Below are positions 10,316-19,691 of a stretch of 64,000 nt of DNA, in pieces (the first letter of the stretch is position 1; each line of letters opens with the position of its first letter). Both the position numbers and the translations under genes were made by a program. Source of the DNA: Cytobacillus sp. FSL H8-0458 (lineage in GTDB: Bacteria; Bacillota; Bacilli; Bacillales; Cytobacillaceae); assembly GCF_038002165.1 (NCBI RefSeq), contig NZ_JBBOBR010000001.1, forward strand, positions 1-64,000, given 5' to 3'. Below the pieces are notes generated by a model. The model saw only the letters and a list, made by a program, of their open reading frames with translations. It searched no databases and was not told the DNA's origin.

Positions 10316-11497
10316 ATGCCGCGGACCTTATGGCTTTTAATTATTGGCATGGCAGTGAATGTAACCGGATCTTCTTTTTTGTGGCCTCTTAATACAATCT
10401 ACATTCATGACCACTTAGGCAAATCCTTATCGGTAGCCGGCCTGGTTCTAATGGTGAATGCAGCTGCCAGTGTCGCGGGAAATCTAATAGGGGGAAGCCT
10501 CTATGATAAAATAGGCGGCTATCGTTCGATTCTTCTTGGAATTGTCATCACGGTAATGGCGCTCCTCGGCTTGACCTTTTGGCATGGCTGGCCTGCATAT
10601 GTGGTGTTCCTTACCTTTGTCGGATTTGGATCCGGGATTGTTTTTCCTTCTATGTTTGCGATGGCGGGATCAGTCTGGAAAGAAGGAGGACGCAAAGCCT
10701 TCAATGCCATCTATGTAGCTCAGAACGCAGGTGTTGCCATTGGTGCTGCTCTTGGCGGTCTTGTGGCCTCGTACTCTTTTCAGTTAATTTTTCTGGCCAA
10801 TACTGTTATGTATATCATTTTTTTATTGATCGCTGTTTTTGGCTACAGGGGAATAAACACAGTTTCCGGTCAGCAGACCTCCATCCTTCAGGAAAATGGC
10901 CTGGTTAAAAATCATACCAAGCTGTATGCACTGCTCATATTATGTGCGGGATATTTATTGTGCTGGGTCGGATATGTACAATGGCAATCGACTATTGCCG
11001 CTTATACACAGGAGTTGAACATTTCCTTAAAGCAATACAGTTTGCTGTGGACTATTAATGGAGCCCTGATTGTCTTGGGGCAGCCGGTTATCAGTGCAAT
11101 GGTAAAATGGTTTAAAACATTAAAGATTCAGATGGTCGCGGGAATGGTTATATTTATTGGCTCGTTTGCTGCTGCGGCGATCGCAGAACAGTTCTCCGCA
11201 TTTGTCACTAGCATGGTTATTCTTACAGTAGGCGAAATGCTAATATGGCCAGCTGTTCCGACCATTGCCAACCAGCTTGCCCCTAAAGGGAGAGAAGGGT
11301 TTTACCAGGGAATCGTTAACAGCACAGCTACAGGCGGAAGGATGATCGGCCCTTTACTGGGGGGGATTCTGGTTGATCTTTATGGAATCTCCATGCTGTT
11401 TGCTGTATTAATGGTTCTATTTGTTTTTGCCATTCTGACGACTCTTGTATATGACCGGAAATTAAAGGAGTCTAAAGAATTGGCGCATGCTTCATAA
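10316..11497 (+). CDS. yttB: MFS transporter YttB
   Basis: A 393-residue membrane protein with about 12 hydrophobic helices and the MFS loop 2-3 signature GGSLYDKIGGYRS. The length and the neighbouring yt-genes fit B. subtilis YttB. The substrate is unknown; multidrug-type efflux is the usual guess for this group. It is a single-gene unit with its own promoter and terminator. Confidence 0.87.
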   Translation: MPRTLWLLIIGMAVNVTGSSFLWPLNTIYIHDHLGKSLSVAGLVLMVNAAASVAGNLIGGSLYDKIGGYRSILLGIVITVMALLGLTFWHGWPAYVVFLTFVGFGSGIVFPSMFAMAGSVWKEGGRKAFNAIYVAQNAGVAIGAALGGLVASYSFQLIFLANTVMYIIFLLIAVFGYRGINTVSGQQTSILQENGLVKNHTKLYALLILCAGYLLCWVGYVQWQSTIAAYTQELNISLKQYSLLWTINGALIVLGQPVISAMVKWFKTLKIQMVAGMVIFIGSFAAAAIAEQFSAFVTSMVILTVGEMLIWPAVPTIANQLAPKGREGFYQGIVNSTATGGRMIGPLLGGILVDLYGISMLFAVLMVLFVFAILTTLVYDRKLKESKELAHAS

Positions 11498-11514
11498 GAA
11501 TTAGCGGAAGAATG

Positions 11515-11545
11515 AAACCTGCAGTTTTGAGCTGCAGGTTTTAAT
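11515..11545 (+). terminator. yttB terminator
   Basis: AAACCTGCAG (11515-11524) pairs with CTGCAGGTTT (11532-11541). It may also stop the converging small gene. Confidence 0.8.
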
Positions 11546-11561
11546 GTTTCAAGTAATTAAT

Positions 11562-11921
11562 TTAACCTGCGTCTTCAAGAGAGTTCTCTTTTGGGTTTGC
11601 GCAAAATACAACCTCATTGAAGAAGCTTTTCAGAATCAGCCATCTTGCCGGATAAGAATTAATAAAGTCTTCAAGGACCTCTTCAGAATAAAGAAGCAGG
11701 ATATCCAGCTCTGCTTTCTTTTGCTTCAAATCATACAATAGGGCATGCGGAATGGTGTAATAGTCATTCAGCTGCCATTGATTTAGCTTTACTGTATAAA
11801 TATTATGGTCCTCAATATAGGATTCCAGTGCCTGTTTTTGCAGCTGAATCCCTTCTTCTTTAGACTTGTTTAGAAATTGCCAGTGAGGATTGATCAGATA
11901 TATGCCTTTCAGCTGAAACAC
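11562..11921 (-). CDS. Hypothetical 119-residue protein resembling a degenerate resolvase N-terminal domain
   Basis: No firm family is recognised. The order of features recalls the N-terminal domain of serine recombinases: an early beta strand (GIYLIN), then EEGIQLQKQALESYIEDHNI like the EExxSLExQ...L..Y segment, then a later LDILLLYSEEVLEDF strand-helix like DVLVVYxLDRL. The catalytic serine of the Y-x-R-x-S motif and its arginine are absent, and no C-terminal DNA-binding part is present. If related it is catalytically dead. The start follows a GGGAGGTG site. Confidence 0.55.
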   Translation of the reverse strand: MFQLKGIYLINPHWQFLNKSKEEGIQLQKQALESYIEDHNIYTVKLNQWQLNDYYTIPHALLYDLKQKKAELDILLLYSEEVLEDFINSYPARWLILKSFFNEVVFCANPKENSLEDAG

Positions 11922-12058
11922 CTCCCATATCTGCGCGGATTACTAATGGTATGGACAGTAAAAGCAATTAGAATACCTATTGAAATGAATTTGTTGTCAG
12001 AAAAATATGATAAAATAGTGTTTATAATATTAGAATGTCCTAAATGAGGGGATCAAAA

Positions 12059-13420
12059 ATGAAAAGTGCATTATTTGATTTGCCTGTTCAAATGGTTGAA
12101 ACCATTGTAGAAAACGCCTTTGGATGGCTTGTAGTTGTAAATAAAGAAGGAACGATCATTTACATTAATAAAAATTATTGCGATTTTCTTGAGGTGGAGA
12201 GGGAACAGGTTCTGGGGAAGCATGTATCCGGGGTTATTGAAAATTCGCGAATGCATATAGTGGCAGAATCAGGAAAGGAAGAAATTGCAGACCTGCAATT
12301 TATAAGAGGCAATTATATGATAGCAAACCGCATTCCCATTTTTTCGGATGGCGAAGTAATTGGCGCATTCGGGACGGTCTTCTTTAGAGATACAAAGGAA
12401 TGGATGCAGATGAACAGCCATGTAAAGAGCATGCTCACAAAAATTCAGAGCTATATCCAGGGAATTGATCCAAGTGTAAAATACAGCCTCGATGATATAT
12501 TGGGAAGCTCAAGCCAGATTCACAGCCTGAAAGAAAAGGTGAAAATGGTGGCAGCCAGTGATATTTCCGTTTTAATTCGCGGGGAAAGCGGGACCGGTAA
12601 AGAACTGTTTGCCCACAGCATTCATCAGCTCAGCAACAGGAGCCATCAGCCATTTGTAAAAATTAACTGCGGAGCCATTCCTGAGCATCTGCTGGAGTCT
12701 GAACTGTTTGGCTATGAAGAGGGAGCTTTTACAGGGGCGAAAAAGGGCGGTAAAAAAGGAAAATTTCAGCTCGCAGATGGAGGGACCTTGTTTTTGGATG
12801 AAATCGGGGATATGCCGCTTAATATGCAGGTGAAGCTATTGCGTGCCCTGCAGGAAGGCGAGATTGAAAGCGTTGGTTCAACTTCTCCGGTTAAAGTGGA
12901 TGTCCGGATTATTGCTGCAACTAACAGACCGCTCGAAAAAATGATGGAGGAAAAGCGTTTTAGGGAGGACTTATTTTATCGGATCAATGTGGTGCCGTTC
13001 ATGGTTCCTTCTTTGCGCGACAGGATGGAAGACTTACCGCTTCTAATTGACAGCTTTATCAAGAAAATAACGAAAAAATCGGGAAAGAGAATAAGTGCAA
13101 TTGAAGAAGAAGTCATAGAAAAGTTTCATCAATACAGCTGGCCCGGAAATATCAGGGAGCTTGAGAATGTAATCGAGGCATCCATTCACCTGACAAGCAA
13201 TGAAACTATCAGTACAGAATCATTGCCGGATTATATGAAAGAAACTGCTGTATATCCGGTTGGAAAAAAGAATTTGAAGGATATTCTGGAAGAAACAGAG
13301 AAGCGGATTCTGACGCAAAGCTTGAGCAAATATAATAATGACCGAATAGCAGCAGCAAACGCTCTTGGCATCAGTAAATCATCCATGTACGAAAAGTTAA
13401 AGAAATATGGAATTGTATAG
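12059..13420 (+). CDS. Sigma-54-dependent transcriptional activator with PAS domain
   Basis: An enhancer-binding protein of 453 residues: N-terminal PAS-type sensor (about 10-115), AAA+ domain with Walker A GESGTGKE (175-182), the sigma-54-contacting GAFTGA loop (222-227), Walker B GTLFLDEIGD (242-251), and a C-terminal Fis-type helix-turn-helix (about 428-453). The ATG at 12059 follows GAGGGG; the frame can extend five codons to 12044. It sits directly upstream of a permease-dehydrogenase pair with a -24/-12 promoter and palindromic sites, so it very probably activates those genes in response to 3-hydroxybutyrate or a related ligand (inference). Confidence 0.93.
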   Translation: MKSALFDLPVQMVETIVENAFGWLVVVNKEGTIIYINKNYCDFLEVEREQVLGKHVSGVIENSRMHIVAESGKEEIADLQFIRGNYMIANRIPIFSDGEVIGAFGTVFFRDTKEWMQMNSHVKSMLTKIQSYIQGIDPSVKYSLDDILGSSSQIHSLKEKVKMVAASDISVLIRGESGTGKELFAHSIHQLSNRSHQPFVKINCGAIPEHLLESELFGYEEGAFTGAKKGGKKGKFQLADGGTLFLDEIGDMPLNMQVKLLRALQEGEIESVGSTSPVKVDVRIIAATNRPLEKMMEEKRFREDLFYRINVVPFMVPSLRDRMEDLPLLIDSFIKKITKKSGKRISAIEEEVIEKFHQYSWPGNIRELENVIEASIHLTSNETISTESLPDYMKETAVYPVGKKNLKDILEETEKRILTQSLSKYNNDRIAAANALGISKSSMYEKLKKYGIV

Positions 13421-13429
13421 GTTTAAATA

Positions 13430-13471
13430 GTCCAGAAATCCGGAATAAATTCCAGAATTCTGGACTTTTTT
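13430..13471 (+). promoter_or_regulatory. Two 14-bp palindromic sites, also forming the activator gene's terminator
   Basis: TCCAGAAATCCGGA (13431-13444) and the perfect palindrome TCCAGAATTCTGGA (13451-13464) start exactly 20 bp apart, two DNA turns, as expected for cooperative binding by an enhancer-binding protein. The outer arms AGTCCAGAA (13430-13438) and TTCTGGACT (13458-13466) can also pair and are followed by a T run, so the segment may double as a terminator. Confidence 0.65.
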
Positions 13472-13563
13472 GATTCTAGGAATCTTTAATGCTGATAACC
13501 TTCTGTTAGACGGAATTATCAGAAAACTAGTCTATTAAATTTGAGGACTTGCTCCCTGCCCGT

Positions 13564-13577
13564 TCCAGATTTCCGGA
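13564..13577 (+). promoter_or_regulatory. Third copy of the palindromic activator site
   Basis: TCCAGATTTCCGGA matches the TCCAGAWWTCYGGA pattern of the two upstream sites and ends about 52 bp before the -24 element, within the usual range for sigma-54 upstream activating sequences. Confidence 0.65.
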
Positions 13578-13629
13578 AAAATAATTCATTAATTGTTCAC
13601 CATTCCCTTCACCAAGAAGTATTTTATGT

Positions 13630-13645
13630 TGGCACACTTCTTGCA
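13630..13645 (+). promoter_or_regulatory. Sigma-54 (SigL) promoter
   Basis: TGGCAC-ACTTC-TTGCA is an exact match to the -24/-12 consensus TGGCACNNNNNTTGCA, located about 100 bp before the permease gene and next to a gene for a GAFTGA activator. Confidence 0.9.
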
Positions 13646-13679
13646 TTAAAATTTCACAGCAAGTGATTTTTCTATTATT

Positions 13680-13695
13680 TTGCAAACGTTTACAA
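13680..13695 (+). promoter_or_regulatory. cre site (CcpA operator)
   Basis: TTGCAAACGTTTACAA fits the WTGNAARCGNWWWCAW consensus at every position. It lies just downstream of the predicted sigma-54 start, where CcpA could block the polymerase. ccpA itself is in this window. Confidence 0.75.
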
Positions 13696-13748
13696 AAAGG
13701 GGGATGACAAGTTTATTTTCTTACATTTAAAACAAAGGGGGAAATGAA

Positions 13749-15068
13749 ATGCTAAGTATGATTGGGTTAATAGGCGGGCTTGCACTGCTGATTTACCTGA
13801 CGATGCGGGGAATGAACCTGCTGGTGGTCGGTCCGTTATCTGCACTGTTTGTAGCTCTTTTTAGCGGTATGCCTTTATTTCCGCAGCTGGCAGGTGAAGG
13901 AGAGGCCAACTTGGTCGGGAACTATATGTCCGGCTTTTCAGGATTTGTCACATCATGGTATCTGATGTTCCTATTGGGTGCTATTTTTGGAAAGGTAATG
14001 GAGGATAGCGGTGCGGCTGACAGTGTATCCAAAATGGTCGTGGATAAGCTTGGAATGAAATATGCCGTTCTTGCCATTGTCGCGTCCTGTGCCATTTTAA
14101 CTTATGGCGGAGTCAGTTTATTCGTTGTTGCCTTCTCTGTATACCCAATGGCGCTGAGTTTATTTAAGCAGGCCAATCTGCCGAGAAGATTTATCCCTGC
14201 GGCACTAGCCTTTGGATCTGTAACATTTACGATGACTTCTGCAGGTTCACCTGAAATTCAAAACTGGATTCCGATTGAATTTCTTGGAACAACTCCATAT
14301 GCGGGCTGGGAAGTCAGCTTAATTGTGGCTGTGTTCATGATGATCTTCGGCTACTGGTGGCTAAAGCGTATGATTACCAAGGCTGTAAACAAAGGAGAAA
14401 CATTTGAATCCCGCAAGCAGGATCCTGTAACTGAAAATAAGGATTTGCCGCATCCAATTATGGGTGTTGTACCATTAGTTGTCGTTTTAATTATTTCCTT
14501 CGTTTTTCATGATTCACTTGCACAATCTGCACTTATTCTTGCCTTGCTGGGTGGAGTCATTGCCACATATCTATTGAACCGAAAGTATTTCACCAATTTC
14601 TGGAATGCTGTGTCTGATGGAACATTAGGTGCATTAATCGCTATAGGCAATACGGCTGCTGTCGTAGGGTTTGGAGGCGTAGCAAAAGCAGTGCCTGCAT
14701 TTGCTACAGCAGTTGATTGGATGACGAGCATTCCTGGCAGTCCGCTGATAGGCGGTGCCATAGCAGTAAGTGTGATCGCCGGGATGACTGGCTCAGCTTC
14801 AGGCGGCCAGGCAATCGCACTGCCAATTCTTGCCCCGCATTATATGGACATGGGCGTTAATGCAGAAGCCCTGCACAGAACGGTTGCCATTTCTTCCGGA
14901 GCCCTGGACTCTTTGCCGCATAATGGCTATGTTGTTACCACTGTACGGGCAATCTGCGGTGAAACCCACCAGGCTGCATATGGCGCAGTGGCTGCTGTTA
15001 CGGTAATTGTCCCGCTGATTGGTTTAGCCCTGGCGATTGTATTATTCTCATTCGGATTAGGAATCTAA
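13749..15068 (+). CDS. GntP-family permease, probable 3-hydroxybutyrate transporter
   Basis: A 439-residue polytopic membrane protein of the gluconate:H+ symporter (GntP) superfamily, with conserved segments TYGGVSLFVVAF, GSPEIQNWIP and SSGALDSLPHNG. Family members carry gluconate, fructuronate or hydroxy acids. The dehydrogenase encoded next is of the 3-hydroxybutyrate type, so uptake of that acid is inferred. A GGGGG-rich ribosome site precedes the ATG. Sigma-54 promoter, activator sites and a cre box lie upstream. Confidence 0.85.
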   Translation: MLSMIGLIGGLALLIYLTMRGMNLLVVGPLSALFVALFSGMPLFPQLAGEGEANLVGNYMSGFSGFVTSWYLMFLLGAIFGKVMEDSGAADSVSKMVVDKLGMKYAVLAIVASCAILTYGGVSLFVVAFSVYPMALSLFKQANLPRRFIPAALAFGSVTFTMTSAGSPEIQNWIPIEFLGTTPYAGWEVSLIVAVFMMIFGYWWLKRMITKAVNKGETFESRKQDPVTENKDLPHPIMGVVPLVVVLIISFVFHDSLAQSALILALLGGVIATYLLNRKYFTNFWNAVSDGTLGALIAIGNTAAVVGFGGVAKAVPAFATAVDWMTSIPGSPLIGGAIAVSVIAGMTGSASGGQAIALPILAPHYMDMGVNAEALHRTVAISSGALDSLPHNGYVVTTVRAICGETHQAAYGAVAAVTVIVPLIGLALAIVLFSFGLGI

Positions 15069-15125
15069 TTATGGCAGGGGCTCATTGAACAGAGCCCCGG
15101 CTTTGTTTTTGAAAGGAGCTTATTC

Positions 15126-15902
15126 ATGGTACAAAATAAAGTCGTTTTTATAACTGGTGCAGCGCAGGGGATTGGCTATGAAATTGGCAAGAGGTTTGCT
15201 GAACAGGGCTCGAGAATTGTTCTGACGGATATTCAGGAAGCTGCTGTGAAGAAAGCTGCAGAGAACCTGCAGAATGAAGGTTTTGAAGCGCTTGGGCTAA
15301 AATGTGATGTGACATCAGAGTCTGATATTCAGGCGGCCATCAATGAAACTTTCAGCCGATTCGGTGCTTTGGATGTGCTGATAAATAATGCAGGGCTGCA
15401 GCATGTTTCCTTTATTGAAGATTTTCCCACTGAGAAGTTTGAATTTATGATCAAAGTAATGCTGACTGCTCCATTCGTGGCAATAAAGCACGCGATGCCA
15501 ATCATGAAAAAACAAAAATCAGGCCGGATACTCAACATGGCTTCCATTAACGGGCTTGTGGGGTTTGCTGGCAAGGCAGCTTATAACAGTGCAAAGCATG
15601 GTGTTATAGGATTGACTAAAGTAGCTGCACTGGAGGCTGCTGAACATGGCATTACGGTTAATGCCATCTGCCCGGGCTATGTAGATACACCTCTTGTTAG
15701 AAATCAGCTGAATGACCTTGCTAAAACAAGAAATGTACCAATGGAAAAAGCACTGGAGGAAGTCATTTATCCGTTAGTGCCGCAAAAAAGGCTTCTGAAG
15801 GTGGAAGAGATTGCAGATTATGCGATTTTTTTGGCTGGTGATGCAGCTAAAGGAATTACTGGCCAGGCGGCAGTTATTGATGGAGGCTATACAGTTCAAT
15901 AA
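15126..15902 (+). CDS. 3-hydroxybutyrate dehydrogenase (SDR family)
   Basis: An NAD-dependent short-chain dehydrogenase of 258 residues with cofactor motif TGAAQGIG (residues 10-17), NNAG, catalytic YNSAKHG and the motif NAICPGYVDTPLVRNQL that is distinctive of bacterial D-3-hydroxybutyrate dehydrogenases, which interconvert 3-hydroxybutyrate and acetoacetate. It follows the permease by 57 bp. A GGGGCTC/GAGCCCC hairpin (15077-15098) lies in between and could lower or process the downstream message. AAAGGAG precedes the ATG. Confidence 0.9.
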   Translation: MVQNKVVFITGAAQGIGYEIGKRFAEQGSRIVLTDIQEAAVKKAAENLQNEGFEALGLKCDVTSESDIQAAINETFSRFGALDVLINNAGLQHVSFIEDFPTEKFEFMIKVMLTAPFVAIKHAMPIMKKQKSGRILNMASINGLVGFAGKAAYNSAKHGVIGLTKVAALEAAEHGITVNAICPGYVDTPLVRNQLNDLAKTRNVPMEKALEEVIYPLVPQKRLLKVEEIADYAIFLAGDAAKGITGQAAVIDGGYTVQ

Positions 15903-15923
15903 GAATGCGCATATCAGTTTTTA

Positions 15924-15950
15924 GAGAGGGCAGAGAATGGCCCTCTTTTT
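15924..15950 (+). terminator. Terminator of the hydroxybutyrate operon
   Basis: AGAGGGC (15925-15931) pairs with GCCCTCT (15940-15946), followed by a T run. Confidence 0.75.
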
Positions 15951-16037
15951 CTCTTGTCCAGTAATGTGAATAAAACCTCTGAAACTATGGGTATATTGTT
16001 GATACTGAATTGATGGCAGATAATCGGTGGAGATATT

Positions 16038-16556
16038 GTGTATTTATTATTGGTTGTACTTGTCTATATTTTTTTTGCCTGGAAATTTGTTGATTGGAAT
16101 AGATGGAAAGAATACTATCCAACTGTCCAATTTTATATCATTGCCAACCTTCTATATAATTTTTTATTTTATAATCATACTCTTTGGGCTTATAGAGCAG
16201 TTACGCTGGATTGGCTGAATCACACGTTGATTGAAATTACCTTCACTTTGGTGATTATTCCAGTCGTCGTCATGATTTACCTTCGTTATTTTCCGGAAAA
16301 AAATCTAAAGAAAAAGATTTTTTATATTGTCGTATGGATCGTTTATTTCTCAGTACTTGAGTATTTGTTTTCTAAAAAGGGATTGTTTGTTTATGATAAT
16401 GGGTGGAATTTCTGGTGGTCTGTAATGTTTAATCTCATCATGTTCATCATGCTGCGAATGCATTATAAAAAGCCGGGAATAGCTATGGCAGTTTCGCTTC
16501 CCATTATTGTTATTCTATTATGGCTCTTTCATCCGCATCTAAGTGATTTGAAATAA
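16038..16556 (+). CDS. CBO0543-family membrane protein
   Basis: A 172-residue, very hydrophobic protein with about five membrane helices. The pattern FVDWNRWKEYYPTVQFY near the N-terminus and YDNGWNFWWS near residue 122 fit the CBO0543 family of Firmicutes, whose function is unknown. It starts with GTG, preceded by GGTGGAG at short spacing. It stands alone between the hydroxybutyrate operon and the leuS leader. Confidence 0.75.
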   Translation: MYLLLVVLVYIFFAWKFVDWNRWKEYYPTVQFYIIANLLYNFLFYNHTLWAYRAVTLDWLNHTLIEITFTLVIIPVVVMIYLRYFPEKNLKKKIFYIVVWIVYFSVLEYLFSKKGLFVYDNGWNFWWSVMFNLIMFIMLRMHYKKPGIAMAVSLPIIVILLWLFHPHLSDLK

Positions 16557-16668
16557 TGGATTGAATGGCTTTGTAAACATTCTGCCCTAAAGAAAGTGAA
16601 ACATGGTGCACAATTCTTAAAAACATTGCATATTCTAAGTATTAAATTCCTGTCAGGATAAGCCTACT

Positions 16669-16696
16669 TGCATCCTGGCGGGAAATTTATTACAAT
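16669..16696 (+). promoter_or_regulatory. Probable sigma-A promoter of the leuS T-box transcript
   Basis: TTGCAT (16669-16674) and TACAAT (16691-16696) are 16 bp apart and lie just before the T-box leader. Confidence 0.6.
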
Positions 16697-16702
16697 AGTC
16701 AT

Positions 16703-16957
16703 ATTCTTATACTAAAATGCTTAGATAAGGAGCAGTAGTGGTGCAGCAGCCCGTTTTAAGAGAGTTGACGGCAGGTGCAAGTCAGCCGGGCACATCATGA
16801 ACTCGCCTTTGAGCAGCAAGTGTGAAATACCAGTAATGCTTGCCGTTTTCCGCGTTAAGGATGAATGAAGCGAGTGACATGTTCACTAATGTGGGTGGTA
16901 CCGCGGGAGATTTATACATAATCCTCTCGTCCCTTTTTTGGGATGAGAGGTTTTTTT
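16703..16957 (+). promoter_or_regulatory. T-box leader of leuS
   Basis: The T-box core GGGTGGTACCGCGG is at 16893-16906, followed by a terminator. Upstream lie the stem I elements, including AGCAGTAG and the GAACTC segment (16799-16804), where CTC is the probable leucine specifier codon. Uncharged leucine tRNA would pair with the T-box and prevent termination. The leader start is an estimate from the promoter. Confidence 0.92.
16923..16957 (+). terminator. T-box terminator
   Basis: CCTCTCGTCCC (16923-16933) pairs with GGGATGAGAGG (16940-16950), followed by seven T. Confidence 0.92.
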
Positions 16958-17000
16958 ATTGTATTAAAAAATGCAGTGCAAATTTTTGAAGTCAGAAAGC

Positions 17001-17184
17001 AGTCTAGCTCCGTGCGCCATCGGCTTGAGGTCATAAGCCAATCCGTCAAAAAGGTTAAAGAACAACCTTTCCGCCGGCTCGTCTTAGGCTTGAGGCCCGC
17101 AGGATGCGGGTCATGCAGACGTTGCCACAGGACGTGGCGGTTTTAGTCTGCGGCCCTTGGATAAGCGGCGCCCTGAGCTTTCTG
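17001..17184 (+). repeat. Family A interspersed repeat, copy A2, carrying an inverted two-hairpin module
   Basis: It begins AGTCTAGCTCC. The family core hairpin is AAAGGTT-AAAGAAC-AACCTTT (17050-17070). A second part (17096-17151) is, read on the minus strand, the two-hairpin module also found inside family B copies B2 and B5. The copy fills the space between the T-box terminator and the leuS ribosome site. Confidence 0.7.
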
Positions 17185-17203
17185 ATAATAGGAGGAAACA
17201 AAA

Positions 17204-19621
17204 ATGAGTTTCAATCATAAGGAGATTGAAAAAAAGTGGCAAGGCCACTGGGAAGAAAATAAAACATTTAAAACAACTGAAGATAAAGGCAAGCGCAAGT
17301 TTTATGCGCTTGATATGTTTCCTTATCCTTCAGGTGCTGGTCTTCACGTTGGCCATCCGGAAGGATATACGGCAACAGATATCCTTTCCCGCATGAAGCG
17401 GATGCAGGGCTATAATGTCCTTCATCCGATGGGCTGGGATGCATTTGGTTTGCCTGCAGAGCAATATGCACTTGATACAGGGAATGACCCGGCAGAATTC
17501 ACAGAACAGAATATCAACACCTTCCGCCGCCAGATTAAGGCGTTAGGCTTCTCCTATGACTGGGATCGTGAAGTAAACACAACAGACCCTGAATACTATA
17601 AATGGACTCAGTGGATCTTCTTAAAGCTTTATGAAAAAGGGCTTGCTTATATCGATGAAGTAGCTGTTAACTGGTGTCCCGCACTTGGAACAGTGCTTGC
17701 AAATGAAGAGGTTATTGACGGGAAAAGCGAGCGCGGAGGCCACCCGGTAGAGCGCCGCCCAATGAGACAGTGGATGCTGAAAATTACGGCGTATGCGGAT
17801 CGCCTGCTTGAAGATCTTGATTTATTGGATTGGCCAGAGAGCCTTAAGGACATGCAGCGCAACTGGATCGGCCGCTCTGAAGGAGCCGAAGTGACATTCA
17901 ATATTGAAGGACATGACGGCACATTCACCGTTTTCACAACACGTCCTGACACGTTATATGGTGCAACATATGCTGTACTTGCTCCAGAACACGCGCTTGT
18001 TGATAAAATCACAACAGATGGGCAGCAAGAAGCAGTTCAGGCTTACATTGACAAAGTAAAGAGCAAGAGTGATCTTGAGCGGACAGATCTTGCTAAAGAA
18101 AAAACGGGTGTCTTCACTGGTGCGTATGCGATTAACCCGGTCAACGGCGAAAAAATGCCAATCTGGATTGCAGATTATGTTTTAGTCAGTTATGGAACAG
18201 GAGCCATCATGGCGGTTCCGGCACATGACGAGCGCGACTATGAGTTCGCCAAGCAATTTGATCTGCCTATTAAAGAAGTCGTTGCCGGCGGAGATGTTGA
18301 TAAAGAAGCTTACACTGGCGATGGCGAGCATGTGAACTCAGGTTTCCTTGATGGATTAAACAAAGAGGATGCTATTGAGAAAATGATTGCCTGGCTTGAA
18401 GAAAAAGGTATTGGCACTAAGAAGGTTACTTACCGTCTTCGTGACTGGTTATTCAGCCGCCAGCGCTATTGGGGCGAGCCGATTCCAGTCATCCACTGGG
18501 AAGATGGCACAATGACTGCCGTGCCGGAAGAGCAGCTTCCATTAGTGCTTCCAAAAACAACGGAGATCAAGCCATCCGGCACTGGTGAGTCACCATTAGC
18601 CAACATCGATGATTGGGTTAATGTTGTGGATCCGGAAACTGGCAAAAAAGGCCGCAGAGAAACGAACACAATGCCGCAATGGGCAGGCAGCTGCTGGTAC
18701 TACCTTCGCTATATTGATCCAAAAAATTGTGAAGCTCTTGCAGATCCTGAGAAATTAAAAGAATGGCTTCCGGTTGATATATATATCGGAGGAGCTGAAC
18801 ATGCGGTACTTCATCTTCTATATGCCCGCTTCTGGCACAAGGTCCTTTACGATGTGGGAGTCGTCCATACGAAGGAACCGTTCCAAAAGCTATTTAACCA
18901 GGGTATGATTCTTGGGGAAAACAATGAGAAAATGAGTAAATCAAAAGGCAATGTCGTTAATCCGGATGAAATCGTAGAGAGCCATGGTGCAGATACTCTT
19001 CGTCTATACGAAATGTTCATGGGGCCGCTTGAAGCTTCCATCGCCTGGTCTACAAACGGATTGGATGGCTCAAGAAGATTCCTTGACCGCATCTGGCGCT
19101 TGTTTGTAGAAGAGACTGGTGAATTAAGCCCGAGAATTCAGGACATTGAAGAAGGCAGCAGCCTTGAAAAGGTTTACCACCAAACGGTGAAAAAAGTTAC
19201 TGAGGACTACGAAGGACTTCGTTTTAACACAGCTATTTCTCAAATGATGGTATTCATCAACGAAGCTTATAAAGCAGATGTGCTGCCAAAAACTTTTGCA
19301 GAAGGCTTTGTTAAAATGCTTTCACCAATCGCTCCTCATATTTCAGAAGAGCTTTGGTCAAAATTTGGCCATGGTGAATCCATTGCTTATGAAGCCTGGC
19401 CGGCATATGATGAAGCCAAAATGGTGGATGACGAGGTTGAAATCGTTATCCAAATCAACGGCAAAGTAAAAGCGAAGCTTATGGTTCCGGCCGATGCCAA
19501 AAAAGACCTCTTGGAGCAAATCGCAATGGGTGATGAAAAAGTAAAAGAGCAAATTGACGGAAAAACTGTCCGTAAAGTTATCGCAGTACCGGGCAAGCTT
19601 GTAAATATCGTTGCAAATTAA
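17204..19621 (+). CDS. leuS: Leucyl-tRNA synthetase
   Basis: LeuS charges tRNA-Leu. The 805-residue class I synthetase shows the HIGH-type motif [12 protein letters not shown] near residue 46, an inserted editing domain (about 220-400, with [12 protein letters not shown]), the KMSKS motif [10 protein letters not shown] near residue 575, and a C-terminal anticodon-binding region. AGGAGG precedes the ATG. Transcription is predicted to be controlled by the T-box leader, with a family A repeat lying between leader and gene. Confidence 0.98.
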   Translation: MSFNHKEIEKKWQGHWEENKTFKTTEDKGKRKFYALDMFPYPSGAGLHVGHPEGYTATDILSRMKRMQGYNVLHPMGWDAFGLPAEQYALDTGNDPAEFTEQNINTFRRQIKALGFSYDWDREVNTTDPEYYKWTQWIFLKLYEKGLAYIDEVAVNWCPALGTVLANEEVIDGKSERGGHPVERRPMRQWMLKITAYADRLLEDLDLLDWPESLKDMQRNWIGRSEGAEVTFNIEGHDGTFTVFTTRPDTLYGATYAVLAPEHALVDKITTDGQQEAVQAYIDKVKSKSDLERTDLAKEKTGVFTGAYAINPVNGEKMPIWIADYVLVSYGTGAIMAVPAHDERDYEFAKQFDLPIKEVVAGGDVDKEAYTGDGEHVNSGFLDGLNKEDAIEKMIAWLEEKGIGTKKVTYRLRDWLFSRQRYWGEPIPVIHWEDGTMTAVPEEQLPLVLPKTTEIKPSGTGESPLANIDDWVNVVDPETGKKGRRETNTMPQWAGSCWYYLRYIDPKNCEALADPEKLKEWLPVDIYIGGAEHAVLHLLYARFWHKVLYDVGVVHTKEPFQKLFNQGMILGENNEKMSKSKGNVVNPDEIVESHGADTLRLYEMFMGPLEASIAWSTNGLDGSRRFLDRIWRLFVEETGELSPRIQDIEEGSSLEKVYHQTVKKVTEDYEGLRFNTAISQMMVFINEAYKADVLPKTFAEGFVKMLSPIAPHISEELWSKFGHGESIAYEAWPAYDEAKMVDDEVEIVIQINGKVKAKLMVPADAKKDLLEQIAMGDEKVKEQIDGKTVRKVIAVPGKLVNIVAN

Positions 19622-19635
19622 GTTATATTGAGATG

Positions 19636-19672
19636 AAACCACCTCTATTTAAACAGGGGTGGTTTTGTATTT
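19636..19672 (+). terminator. leuS terminator
   Basis: AAACCACCTCT (19636-19646) pairs with AGGGGTGGTTT (19655-19665, one G-U pair), followed by T-rich sequence. Confidence 0.8.
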
Positions 19673-19691
19673 GTTTTAAAGAAACATCTCA

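Noticed and set aside
16943-17146. 67-codon frame before leuS
   Set aside because: It begins in the T-box terminator and continues through a family A repeat.
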